Origin: Conexibacter woesei DSM 14684
GTDB lineage: Bacteria > Actinomycetota > Thermoleophilia > Solirubrobacterales > Solirubrobacteraceae
Assembly (NCBI RefSeq): GCF_000025265.1
Contig: NC_013739.1
Location: forward strand, 5,008,001-5,072,000
Direction: 5' to 3'
Length of the DNA stretch: 64,000 nucleotides
In this document: one piece after another, positions 35,298 through 43,833 of the stretch
How the letters are laid out: every line of letters starts with the position of its first letter
Position numbering within the stretch: position 1 is the first letter of the stretch
Program-made: the position numbers and the translations under genes
The notes under the pieces: generated by a model
Seen by the model: the letters and a program-made list of their open reading frames with translations, nothing else
The model's database searches: none
Told to the model about the DNA's origin: nothing

Positions 35298-36680
35298 TCA
35301 GCGGCTGCGCTGGCCGCCGAAGGAGCCGCCGCCGTAGAGGCCTCTTCTGGACGCGCGGGAGCCGCCGCGCGACGAGCCGCCGCCGTGCGACGACGAGCCG
35401 CCGCGACCGGAGCCGCCGCCGGCGTTGGAGCCGCCCTGGGCGCCACCGCCACCGCCGCCCCCACCGCCGCGCCGGCGCCGGTTGCGGCCGCGGCCGCCGC
35501 CCTGGCCGCCGCCACCGCCCTGACCGCCGCCCTGGCGCTGCTGGCCGCGTGGGGGCGCGACGTCGATCGCGAAGCCGGTCTGCTCGAACTCGCGCTCCAG
35601 CCCCAGCTCGACGGCGATCTTGCCCATGTCCTTCGCCTGGTCGGCCATAACGAACGTGACGCCGATGCCGGTCGCGCCCGCGCGGCCGGTGCGGCCGATG
35701 CGGTGGACGTAGCCCTCGCGGTCCTCGGGCGCGTCGAAGTTGATCACGTGGCTGACGCCGTTGACGTCGATGCCGCGCGCCGCGACGTCGGTCGCGACGA
35801 GCACGTCGACCTCGCCGCGCTCGAAGCGCGACAGCGCGCGCTCGCGCTGGCCCTGCGTCTTGTCGCCGTGCATCGCGACCGACTCGACGTTCTGCGCTCT
35901 GAGGCGCTTGACGAGGCGGTCGGCGCCGCGCTTCGTTCTGACGAACACGAGCGTCAGGCCGCGGCCGTGGTGGCGCAGCTCCTGCACGAGGTGGTCGAGC
36001 TTGTGCTCGTGCAGCACCGGCAGGAAGCGGTGGTCGATGTCGGCGACTCTCTCGGGCGCCGGCGCCAGCTCGTGGCGTCTCGCGTCGTGCGTGTACTCGT
36101 TCGCGATGCGGTCGACCTCGCCCTTCAGCGTGGCTGAGAACAGCATCGTCTGACGGTTCGCGTTCGTCGCCTTCACGATCCGGTCGACGGCCGGGCGGAA
36201 GCCCATGTCGAGCATCCGGTCGGCCTCGTCGAGGATCAGCAGCTTGACGTTGGCGAGCGTGAACGCGCGGCGCTGGAGCAGGTCCTCCAGACGGCCGGGG
36301 GTCGCGACGAGGATGTGCGATCTGGCGGCGTTGCGGGCCTGTCTCTCGAGGCCGACGCCGCCGTAGACGGCGGTGATCGAGAGCGCGCGGGCGTGCGCGA
36401 TCTCGCGCGTCTCGTCGACGATCTGCAGCGCGAGCTCGCGCGTCGGCGCCAGCACGAGCGCCGACGGGCGCTTGTCGGTCGCCTCGATCCGGTCCATCAG
36501 CGGGACGCCGAACGCGAGCGTCTTGCCCGAGCCGGTCGGCGACTGGATCAGGACGTCATGGCCGGCCAGGACGTCGGGGACGACCAGCTCCTGGATCGGG
36601 AAGGCGGTGGCGATTCCGCGCTTCGTGAGCGCGGTCACGACCGCGTTCGAACTGCCGAGATCGGCAAAGGACGTTGACAT
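35298..36680 (-). CDS. DEAD-box RNA helicase with Gly/Arg-rich tail
   Basis: RNA helicase of 460 residues. Q-motif region AFPIQELVVPDV, Walker A SPTGSGKT, DEAD, SAT, and HRIGRTGRAG are all present, so it should be active. From about residue 385 the chain becomes very Gly-rich with RGG/RGR patches, a disordered RNA-binding tail. ATG at 36680 has AAGGAG 7 nt upstream. The gap upstream (36681-36853) leaves room for a leader of up to about 170 nt. It probably has a role in ribosome assembly, RNA turnover or cold growth. Confidence 0.95.
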   Translation of the reverse strand: MSTSFADLGSSNAVVTALTKRGIATAFPIQELVVPDVLAGHDVLIQSPTGSGKTLAFGVPLMDRIEATDKRPSALVLAPTRELALQIVDETREIAHARALSITAVYGGVGLERQARNAARSHILVATPGRLEDLLQRRAFTLANVKLLILDEADRMLDMGFRPAVDRIVKATNANRQTMLFSATLKGEVDRIANEYTHDARRHELAPAPERVADIDHRFLPVLHEHKLDHLVQELRHHGRGLTLVFVRTKRGADRLVKRLRAQNVESVAMHGDKTQGQRERALSRFERGEVDVLVATDVAARGIDVNGVSHVINFDAPEDREGYVHRIGRTGRAGATGIGVTFVMADQAKDMGKIAVELGLEREFEQTGFAIDVAPPRGQQRQGGGQGGGGGQGGGRGRNRRRRGGGGGGGGGAQGGSNAGGGSGRGGSSSHGGGSSRGGSRASRRGLYGGGSFGGQRSR

Positions 36681-36853
36681 CGGGGTGCTCCTTCTGGCGG
36701 CGGGACTCGTTCCCGGCGCACGGACGATTCGGGAGATTCCTTGACCCGAATCGCGCTTCGGCGCACCTCGAAGACCAGAACCTCACGAGCGGCAAGACGC
36801 CGCCCATGAGCTTCACGGTAGCAGCGAACGCGCCGAGCGCGTCCCCCGCCGGC

Positions 36854-37423
36854 TCAGTTGTTGGCTGAGAAGCTGACCCGTCTGCCGCCGTCGGCTATGC
36901 ACGTGACGGCGGTCGAGTCGCCCTGTCTGCTGCCGCTGCAGGCGTAGGCGCCGGCGACGACGTCGGCCTCAGGACCGGACTCGCCGACCGCGCCGAGCCA
37001 GGCGTTCGCGACGCCCGTCGCCTCGCCGCACTCCGCGCCGCTCGCCTGCACGCCGCTGATGAACCCGTTCGCGACGTCGCCGCAGGAGGCGGGCGTCGCC
37101 GCGCCGCCGGTCGGATCTCTCGGGGTCGTCGCCGGGGGCGTTCTCGGCTGCGTCGCGCCGCCGTTCTGCGGCGTCGTCGGCGTCGTCGCCGGCGGGGTCG
37201 TCGGCGTCGTCTGCGGGGTCGTCGGGACCGTCGGCGTCGTCGCCTGTGGCGTCGTTGGCACGGTTGGCGTGGTCGCCGGCAGCGTCTCCTGCGTACGGGG
37301 CTGCGTCGGCTGCGACACGGTCGCGTCTGCCTGCTCGGGGTCGTCGGAGCCGCCGCACGCGGAGACGCCGAGTGCGAGGACGAGCAGGACCGGGACGAGG
37401 CGGGGGAACGTGAGTCGTGGCAT
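36854..37423 (-). CDS. Lipoprotein with Thr-Pro-rich linker
   Basis: Membrane-anchored lipoprotein of 189 residues. The lipobox LGVSAC ends at Cys23. Residues about 45-105 are a low-complexity stretch of TTP, TVP and TPQ units, a spacer that could cross the cell wall. The C-terminal part (about 110-189) has four cysteines (SCGD, AECGE, AYACSG, TCIADG), likely two disulfides. Family not recognised. ATG at 37423. It is divergent from padR. Confidence 0.85.
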   Translation of the reverse strand: MPRLTFPRLVPVLLVLALGVSACGGSDDPEQADATVSQPTQPRTQETLPATTPTVPTTPQATTPTVPTTPQTTPTTPPATTPTTPQNGGATQPRTPPATTPRDPTGGAATPASCGDVANGFISGVQASGAECGEATGVANAWLGAVGESGPEADVVAGAYACSGSRQGDSTAVTCIADGGRRVSFSANN

Positions 37424-37504
37424 CGGGGCACTGTAGCGAGCGAGGTCGGCGGCTCCAGTCGCAGCGGCGGCCGTTGGCGACGGTGCGGAGCTTCAGATAC
37501 GCTC

Positions 37505-37518
37505 GCGTCTTCAGACGC
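37505..37518 (+). promoter_or_regulatory. Inverted repeat upstream of padR
   Basis: GCGTCT-TC-AGACGC, a 6-bp perfect inverted repeat with 2-nt spacer, 41 nt before the PadR start. It is a candidate autoregulatory operator, though it does not match the common PadR ATGT-N8-ACAT site. Confidence 0.3.
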
Positions 37519-37559
37519 AGATTCGCGGCAAGGGGGCACGGGGCGGTGCAAGGATCCAG

Positions 37560-38153
37560 ATGTCGGTGAAGTACGCGGTGCTGGGGCTGTTGGCGCAGCG
37601 CAGGGGCTATGGATACGACCTCGTGCAGCGCTTCGGGGAACAGGTCGGACCTGCGTGGCAGCTCAACGCGGGCGCGATCTACGTGGCGCTCGACAAGCTC
37701 GAGCAGGAAGGGCTGGTACGGCCGGTTCCGAGCGAGGACGGCGCGCCGTTGACGCGCCGCCGCACGGTTCGCGGTGCGCCGCGCGTGATCTACGAGCCGA
37801 CGGCGAGAGGGATCGCGCGGTTCGAGGAGTGGATGGCCGCCGACTCGTCGATGGCGCCGCTGCGCGAGGAGCTGCACCTGAAGCTCGCGCTGTCGCGCCC
37901 GGGCAACCTGCCGCGCCTGATCGAGCTGACCTACGAGCAGGAGCAGACCTGCCTCGAACGGCTGGAGGAGTACATGGGCGCACGCAGCTTCGACGAGCTG
38001 CTCGCGTCCTCGCAGTCGTGGCCGGCGGTCGCGAGCGTGATGGTGCGCGACGCCGAGGTCGCGCACCTGCAGGCGACGGTCGAATGGCTGCGGCGCGTGC
38101 GCGAGGCGATGCGCTGGATGCAGGACCAGCCCGCGCTCGAAGCCCGCGACTGA
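37560..38153 (+). CDS. PadR family transcriptional regulator
   Basis: Regulator of 197 residues. N-terminal winged helix (about 1-85) with YAVLGLLAQRRGYGYDLVQRF and GAIYVALDKLEQEGLV, then a helical C-terminal dimerisation region (VIR-class). It is the first gene of an operon with an ABC ATPase and a large FtsX-like permease (1-nt gap to the ATPase gene). PadR proteins often repress multidrug or lipid exporters encoded next to them, which fits here. AAGGA precedes the ATG. Confidence 0.93.
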   Translation: MSVKYAVLGLLAQRRGYGYDLVQRFGEQVGPAWQLNAGAIYVALDKLEQEGLVRPVPSEDGAPLTRRRTVRGAPRVIYEPTARGIARFEEWMAADSSMAPLREELHLKLALSRPGNLPRLIELTYEQEQTCLERLEEYMGARSFDELLASSQSWPAVASVMVRDAEVAHLQATVEWLRRVREAMRWMQDQPALEARD

Positions 38154-38154
38154 G

Positions 38155-38892
38155 ATGCCGCTGCTCGCGCTCGCCGGCGTCGCGAAGCGCTACACGCAGG
38201 GTTCGCGGTCGCACGTCGCACTCGACGACCTCGCGCTCGACGTCGAGAGCGGCGACTTCGTCGCGATCTGGGGCAGCAGCCGCTCGGGCAAGACGACGCT
38301 GCTGCGCGTCGCCGCCGGGCTGGAACGGCCCGACGCCGGGACCGTCACCTACGGCGGCGCCGACGTCGCGCGGCTCTCGCGGCGGCGCCGCGCTGACCTC
38401 CTGCTGCGCGAGATCGGCTGCGTCTGGCAGACCGGGCGCATCACGCGCGGCCTGTCCGTCGTCGACCACGTCGCGCTGCCGCGGCTGCGCGACGTCAGCC
38501 ACGTGCACGCGCGGCGCGAGGCGTACACGATGCTCGAACGGCTCTCCGCCCTCCCCTGCGCGCACGCGCGCTGGCACGAGCTGACCGACGGCGACCGCAC
38601 GCGCGTGGCGCTGGCGCACGCGCTCGTGCGCCGGCCGCGGCTGCTGCTCGCCGACGAGCCGACCGCGAACCTCAACCTGATCGAGCGCGAGCGGATGCTG
38701 ACGCTGCTGCGCGCGGTTGCGGAGGACGCGGGCGTCGCGGTCGTGATGACGGCGCCCGACGCGCCAAACCTGCTGCAGGCGCACCGCATCATGGGGATCG
38801 ACCGCGGGCGCCTGATCAAGCCGCGCTCCGAGCAGCCGGGCGCGCTGCTGGCGTTCCCCGGCGGCGGCCGGCGCGCCCACGGCGGCGTCTGA
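38155..38892 (+). CDS. ABC transporter ATP-binding protein, degenerate signature and H-loop
   Basis: ATPase of 245 residues of the MacB/LolD type. Walker A GSSRSGKTT (40-48) and Walker B LLLADEPTAN are intact. The ABC signature, normally LSGGQ, is LTDGDR at about 143-148, and the H-loop histidine is missing (VVMTAPD at about 197-202). It may be a weak or regulatory ATPase, or pair with another subunit. It sits between padR and the permease gene in one operon. Confidence 0.9.
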   Translation: MPLLALAGVAKRYTQGSRSHVALDDLALDVESGDFVAIWGSSRSGKTTLLRVAAGLERPDAGTVTYGGADVARLSRRRRADLLLREIGCVWQTGRITRGLSVVDHVALPRLRDVSHVHARREAYTMLERLSALPCAHARWHELTDGDRTRVALAHALVRRPRLLLADEPTANLNLIERERMLTLLRAVAEDAGVAVVMTAPDAPNLLQAHRIMGIDRGRLIKPRSEQPGALLAFPGGGRRAHGGV

Positions 38893-38903
38893 CCGCCGCC
38901 GGC

Positions 38904-41432
38904 ATGCGGCTGCGCAACCTGCTCTTCCTGTCAGCTCAGCGGACGCGCTCGCACGCGCTGCAGGAGCTGCTCGCGCTCGCCGGGATCGCCGTCGGCGTCG
39001 GGCTCGTCTTCGCCGTCCTGGTCGCGAACGCCAGCGTCGCCGGCTCGGTGCGCGAGCTGGCGAGAGGGATCGTCGGCGACGGCACGCTGCAGCTCACCGC
39101 GCGCGGCACGCGCGGGCTCGACGCCGGCGTGGCGCGCGACGTCGCGCGGCTGCCGGAGGTCGCGACGAGCGCCGCGATGATCGAGACGCGCGTCGAGCTG
39201 CGCGGCCCGCGCGGGTCGCGCACGACGACGCTGCTCGGCGCCGACGGCGACGCCGGCGCGGTCGGCGGGCCGCTGTTGCGCGAGCTGGCGCCGCCGCGAC
39301 CGGCGCTCAGCGAAGCGGTCGCGCTGACGTCGAGCACGGCGCGGGATCTCGGCGTGCGGGCCGGCGAGCGGGTGCGCGTGACGGCCGCCGGGCACAGCCG
39401 CGAGGCGCCCGTCGCTGTCGTGCTCGGCCGCGACCGGATCGGGTCGCTCGCCGGCAGCCCGCTCGTGCTCGCGCCGCTCGGCTTCGCGCAGCGCCTCGCC
39501 GGTCTGCGCGGCCGCGTCACGCGGGTGCTGGCGGAGCCGCGGCCGGGTCGCGCCACGGCGCTGCGCGCGCGGCTGGAGCGACTCGCCACCGGCGATGTCA
39601 CGACCGGCACCGAGGAGGCACGTCGGCTCGGGCACGCGATGGGTCCCAACGACCGCGCGACAGCGCTGTTCGCGGCCGTCAGTGCCCTCGTCGGGCTGCT
39701 GCTGGCGTTCAACGCGATGCTGCTGACGGTGCCGGAGCGGCGCCGCTTCATCTCCGACCTGCGCGTCGACGGGCTCGGCGACGCGACGGTCGTGCGGCTC
39801 GTCGTCGTCGACGCGCTCGTGCTCGGCACGGCCGCCTCCGCAGTCGGGCTGCTGCTCGGCGAGCTGCTGTCGCGTTCCGTCTTCGACGCGGTCCCCGGCT
39901 ACATCGCGCTTGCGTTCACCGTCGGCGAGCAGCGCGTCGTGACCGCCGCGGCGCTGCTCGTCGCGGTCGGCGGCGGAATCGCCGCGACGGTCCTCGCCGC
40001 GCTGCGCCCGCTCGCCGACGTCGCCTCGCGACGGCCGCTCGACGCCGTCCGTCGCGACGAGGAGCGCGGCGACGACGGCCGTCTGCCGCGCCGCCGACTG
40101 CTCGCGTGCGGCGTCGCCACGGGCGCCGCCGCGACACTGCTGCTGGCGCTCGCTCCGGCGACCGCGCTCGCGGTGTTCGGGCTGCTCGTCGTGGCGATGG
40201 GGCTGACGATCCCGGCGGCCCTTGCCGGCGTGCTGCGGCTGCTGCGGCTGCTCAGCCGCCGCCTCCGCAGCCCGGTGCTCGTCGTCTCGCTCGGCGAGCT
40301 GCGCGCCTCGCCGACCCGCTCGCTCGCGCTCGCCGCGACCGCTGCGCTCGCCGTCTTCGGCAGCGTCGCAGTCGAGGGCTCGCACCGCGACCTGCTCGAC
40401 GGGATCGACAGCGACGCGCGCGGGATGAGCGGCCAGGCCGACCTGTGGGTGATGGGCGCGCAGCCTGACAACGCGCTGCTGACGGCCGACTTCCGGCTCT
40501 CCGGCCGCCGTCTCGCCGCGCTTGCGCAGGTGCCGGGCGTGGCCGCGCTGCGGCCGTATCGCGCGGCGCTGCTCGACGTCGACGGCGCGCGCGCGTGGGT
40601 GCTCGGCCCGCCGGCCGACGGGGCGCCGCCGCTGCTGCGCAGCCAGCTCGCCGTCCCCGGCCAGCTTGCGGTCGCGACGCGGCGGCTGCGCGCGGGCGGC
40701 TGGGTCGCGCTGTCGCGCGAGCTGGTCGAGCGGCGTGGGCTGCGCGTCGGCGACGCGGTGTCGCTGCCGACCCCACGCGCCGTGCCGCTGCGACTCGCGG
40801 CCGTGCTGACGAACATCGCCTGGAGCGGCGGCGGGGCGGTGATGGGCGGCGAGGACTTCCGTCGCGCGTGGGGCGGCGCGCGCGTCGGCGCGCTCCAGAT
40901 CGAGCTGGCGCCCGGCGCGGCAGCGGGCGCGACGGCGGCCGCGCTTCGGCGCGCGCTCCCGCCCGGCGCGGGCCTGCGGGTCGCGACGGCGGCGCAGCGG
41001 CGGCGGCTGATGACAGGGACGGCGGCGCAGGGGCTCGACCGCCTCACGCAGATCGCCGCGCTCGTGCTGATCGCCGGCGCGCTCGCGCTCGCCGCGGCGC
41101 TCGGCGCGGTCGCGTGGGCGCGGCGTCCGCGCCTGGCGGCGCTGAAGCTGACCGGCTTCGGCGACGGCGCCGTCTGGCGGGCGCTGCTGCTGGAGAGCGC
41201 GATCGTGCTCGGCGTCGGCTGCTCGATCGGCGTCGCGTTCGGTCTCGCGGGCCAGTACGTGCTGACGTACTGGCTGCGGGTCGTCGCGGGCTTCCCGACC
41301 TCCTACGCGGTCGCCGGCTGGCTGGCGCTGGCCGTCTTCGCGGGCGTGACCGCGGTCGCCGGCGCGATCGCCGCGCTGCCGGGCTGGGCCGCCGCACGCG
41401 TGTCGCCGCTGCTGAGCACGCGCGAGGAGTGA
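38904..41432 (+). CDS. FtsX-like ABC transporter permease
   Basis: Membrane protein of 842 residues with two FtsX-type halves. There is an N-terminal membrane segment (about 20-43) and an extracytoplasmic MacB-like domain, then a bundle of three helices (about 250-370). Further helices (about 400-440) and a second periplasmic-type domain follow, then a final three-helix bundle (about 705-835). It partners the ATPase directly upstream (11-nt gap). Likely export or lipid/peptide handling at the membrane; substrate unknown. Confidence 0.93.
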   Translation: MRLRNLLFLSAQRTRSHALQELLALAGIAVGVGLVFAVLVANASVAGSVRELARGIVGDGTLQLTARGTRGLDAGVARDVARLPEVATSAAMIETRVELRGPRGSRTTTLLGADGDAGAVGGPLLRELAPPRPALSEAVALTSSTARDLGVRAGERVRVTAAGHSREAPVAVVLGRDRIGSLAGSPLVLAPLGFAQRLAGLRGRVTRVLAEPRPGRATALRARLERLATGDVTTGTEEARRLGHAMGPNDRATALFAAVSALVGLLLAFNAMLLTVPERRRFISDLRVDGLGDATVVRLVVVDALVLGTAASAVGLLLGELLSRSVFDAVPGYIALAFTVGEQRVVTAAALLVAVGGGIAATVLAALRPLADVASRRPLDAVRRDEERGDDGRLPRRRLLACGVATGAAATLLLALAPATALAVFGLLVVAMGLTIPAALAGVLRLLRLLSRRLRSPVLVVSLGELRASPTRSLALAATAALAVFGSVAVEGSHRDLLDGIDSDARGMSGQADLWVMGAQPDNALLTADFRLSGRRLAALAQVPGVAALRPYRAALLDVDGARAWVLGPPADGAPPLLRSQLAVPGQLAVATRRLRAGGWVALSRELVERRGLRVGDAVSLPTPRAVPLRLAAVLTNIAWSGGGAVMGGEDFRRAWGGARVGALQIELAPGAAAGATAAALRRALPPGAGLRVATAAQRRRLMTGTAAQGLDRLTQIAALVLIAGALALAAALGAVAWARRPRLAALKLTGFGDGAVWRALLLESAIVLGVGCSIGVAFGLAGQYVLTYWLRVVAGFPTSYAVAGWLALAVFAGVTAVAGAIAALPGWAAARVSPLLSTREE

Positions 41433-41436
41433 GGGG

Positions 41437-42663
41437 TCAGCTCAGCCGCACCGCGAGCGAGCGGGCGGCCGCGACGACCAGCTCGCGGTCGTGTGTCAGG
41501 ACGAAGTCGAAGCTGCGCTCGCGGTCGGCGACGTCGTCGCCGCGGTCACGGCCGACGAGCGCGGCAGCGTAGTGCGGCGAGAGCACGACGACGCTCCACT
41601 CGCGCCGCAGCGGGTCGTCCTCGGCGACGTCGGTCCCGTGCACGCCGCGGGCCGGCTGCGCGGCTATTCCGGCGCCGAGGACCGCGACGAGCGTCGCCTC
41701 GTCCGCGAGCTTGCGGTAGCGCTCGCGCGTGCGGCCCGCGAACCGCGACGCGTCCTGGAAGCCGGCGAGCACGATCGCGCCGGCGCCGATGCCGCGCGCG
41801 GCGCGTTCGAGGTGGCGGCTCATCGACGTCAGCAGCGGGACGCGCCCGGTCCGCGCCGGGCGCGCGGCGCTCAGCAGCTCGAACGGCGTGCCGCTCGGCG
41901 CGCTGCGGCGCTGCTCGGGATGCAGGCCGCTGGCGACGCCGGCCTCGCGCTGAGCCGACTGGTCGGGGATGTCGCCGGGGCGGCCCCACAGCCAGCCCTG
42001 GCCGAGCGTCGCCCCGACGCCGCGCGCCTGCTCCAGCTCGGCCTCGGTCTCGATCCCCTCCGCGACGATCGCCGCGCCGGTCCGCTCCTGCTCCGCCCAC
42101 ACCGCGGTCGCGACGTCGGCGAGCGCGGGACTGCCCGCGGCGCTGGCGGCGCGCATGTCGAGCTTGATCGCGTCGGGCGCGACGAGCGGCAGCACCGCGA
42201 GCGAGTCGCGGTCGGCGCCGACGTCGTCGAGCACGACGGTCCAGCCGCGGTCGCGGCAGGCGTCCGCGGCGCGCACCAGCTCGCGCGGCTGCGAGCGCAG
42301 CGCCGCGGCGGGCAGCTCGACGGCGACCGACAGCGACTCCTCCGCCCGACGCCACAGCTCCGGCGCGCGGCCGTCGCCGTTGGCGGTGCCGCCGACGGCC
42401 TCGGGCTCCATGTTCACGAACAGCGTCGTCGAGCGGTCGAGGCCGGCGTCGAGCGCGCCGGAGACGGCGGCGAGGCGGCACTCCCAGTCGACCTGCGAGA
42501 CGAGCCCGGCGCGGCGCGCCGCCGACAGCAGCGCGTCGGGGCGCTCCAGCTCGCCGCCCTGCGGGCCACGTGCGAGCGCCTCGTAGCCGATCACTCCGCC
42601 GCTCTCCAGCTCGTAGACCGGCTGGTAAACGGCGCTGACGAGTATCCCCGGTTCATCAGTCAT
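41437..42663 (-). CDS. EAL-DICT protein (c-di-GMP phosphodiesterase-like with DICT sensor)
   Basis: Soluble signalling protein of 408 residues. The N-terminal EAL domain (about 5-235) keeps EAL at 28-30, FVNMEP, LDDVGA, IKLDM and AEGIET, so phosphodiesterase activity is plausible. The C-terminal DICT domain (about 255-405) is a sensor usually tied to GGDEF, EAL or HD proteins. ATG at 42663. With the GGDEF/HD-GYP protein at 22.2 kb it is the second c-di-GMP component in the window. It is convergent with the permease gene (4-nt gap). Confidence 0.9.
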   Translation of the reverse strand: MTDEPGILVSAVYQPVYELESGGVIGYEALARGPQGGELERPDALLSAARRAGLVSQVDWECRLAAVSGALDAGLDRSTTLFVNMEPEAVGGTANGDGRAPELWRRAEESLSVAVELPAAALRSQPRELVRAADACRDRGWTVVLDDVGADRDSLAVLPLVAPDAIKLDMRAASAAGSPALADVATAVWAEQERTGAAIVAEGIETEAELEQARGVGATLGQGWLWGRPGDIPDQSAQREAGVASGLHPEQRRSAPSGTPFELLSAARPARTGRVPLLTSMSRHLERAARGIGAGAIVLAGFQDASRFAGRTRERYRKLADEATLVAVLGAGIAAQPARGVHGTDVAEDDPLRREWSVVVLSPHYAAALVGRDRGDDVADRERSFDFVLTHDRELVVAAARSLAVRLS

Positions 42664-42723
42664 TGCCAGCGCTATCGGCCGCTCGCGCGCGAGACCTTAG
42701 CGACGAAATTCCGGTGTGTCAGC

Positions 42724-43749
42724 TCACGTGCGCTGGGTGCTCGCGCGCACCCGCAGCCGCGACGGGACGATCCGCGGCGCCTCCGGCCGCTCCCCCTCTG
42801 TCAGCGCGACGAGCAGTGCCGCCGCGGCGGCACCCTGCAGCTCGGGCTGGAGGTCGATCGCGGTGATCGGCGGGTCGCCCTCGGCCGCCTGGTGGCTGTC
42901 GATCCCGCCGGCGACGAGCAGGTCCTGTGGGATCCGCAGGCCGCGCTCGCGCGCCGCCCGCACGACGCCGGTCGCGTAGCGCTCGGCGAGCGCGATGATC
43001 GCGTCCGGCCGGTCTGGGCGGTCGAGCAGCGCGCAGGCGCGGTCGTAGGCGCTCGTCTCGAGGTGGCGCAGGCTCGTCGGCTCGACGATCGGCGTGCGCT
43101 CGTGCTCCTCGCACCAGGCGCGGTAGGCCTGCTCGTTGTCGGCCGACCACGACCACGTCGAGTCGGCGCTCAGCAGCGCAATCCGCCTGCCGCCGGCGGC
43201 CGCGACGTGGTCGAGCAGCAGCCGCATGTTGCCGCGGTTGTCGCCCTCGACGTACCAGCGATGGTCGGGGCGGCCGAGGTCGCGCTCGATCGTCACGATC
43301 GGCAGCCCCAGCTCCTCGAACAGCGCGATGCGGGGGTCGTCGCGCGCGGGGTCGCAGAGGATCGCGCCGTCGACGCCCAGCTCGCGCAGGTCGTCGAGCG
43401 TCTCGATCGGCGGCGGCAGCAGCAGCGGGTGGCGGCGCGTGAAGGCGACGCGCGCGGCGGCGCTGGCGAGCTGCATGTAGTAGTCGAGGCTGAGCATCTC
43501 GCGCTCCTCGGCGACCGCGCCGACGCTCGGGATCACGAACGCGATCGTCCCGCTGCGGCCCGCGCGCAGCGCCTGCGCGGCGCGGCTCGCGCGGTAGCCG
43601 AGCTGCGCCGCGACCTGCTTGACGCGGGCGCGCGTCGCCGGGTCGACGGCGCCCTTGCCGTTGAGCGAGTGGGAGACGGTCGTGACCGAGACGCCGGCCG
43701 CAGCGGCGACGTCGCGGATCGTGACGCGGGGCGCGGCGGGGCGGCTCAT
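42724..43749 (-). CDS. LacI family transcriptional regulator
   Basis: Repressor of 341 residues with a helix-turn-helix at about 9-28 (VTIRDVAAAAGVSVTTVSH), hinge helix (ASRAAQALRAG) and a periplasmic-binding-protein-like effector domain. It lies divergent to the amidohydrolase operon. The perfect palindrome between them (43805-43818) is a typical LacI-family operator. ATG at 43749 follows a TACTGT box by 6 nt, so its own mRNA looks leaderless. Effector unknown. Confidence 0.95.
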   Translation of the reverse strand: MSRPAAPRVTIRDVAAAAGVSVTTVSHSLNGKGAVDPATRARVKQVAAQLGYRASRAAQALRAGRSGTIAFVIPSVGAVAEEREMLSLDYYMQLASAAARVAFTRRHPLLLPPPIETLDDLRELGVDGAILCDPARDDPRIALFEELGLPIVTIERDLGRPDHRWYVEGDNRGNMRLLLDHVAAAGGRRIALLSADSTWSWSADNEQAYRAWCEEHERTPIVEPTSLRHLETSAYDRACALLDRPDRPDAIIALAERYATGVVRAARERGLRIPQDLLVAGGIDSHQAAEGDPPITAIDLQPELQGAAAAALLVALTEGERPEAPRIVPSRLRVRASTQRT

Positions 43750-43797
43750 CGGCACACAGTATCCGCCCGCCGGGGCGCCCGCTCGGATGCGGCGCGC

Positions 43798-43826
43798 TTG
43801 CCTCCCAAAACGTTTTGGTCTACGCT
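43798..43826 (+). promoter_or_regulatory. Promoter of the amidohydrolase operon with LacI-type operator in its spacer
   Basis: -35 TTGCCT (43798-43803), 17-nt spacer, -10 TACGCT (43821-43826). The spacer holds the perfect 14-bp palindrome CCAAAACGTTTTGG (43805-43818). Repressor binding there would block polymerase. The -10 ends 7 nt before the ATG. Confidence 0.85.
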
Positions 43827-43833
43827 GCCGCGG

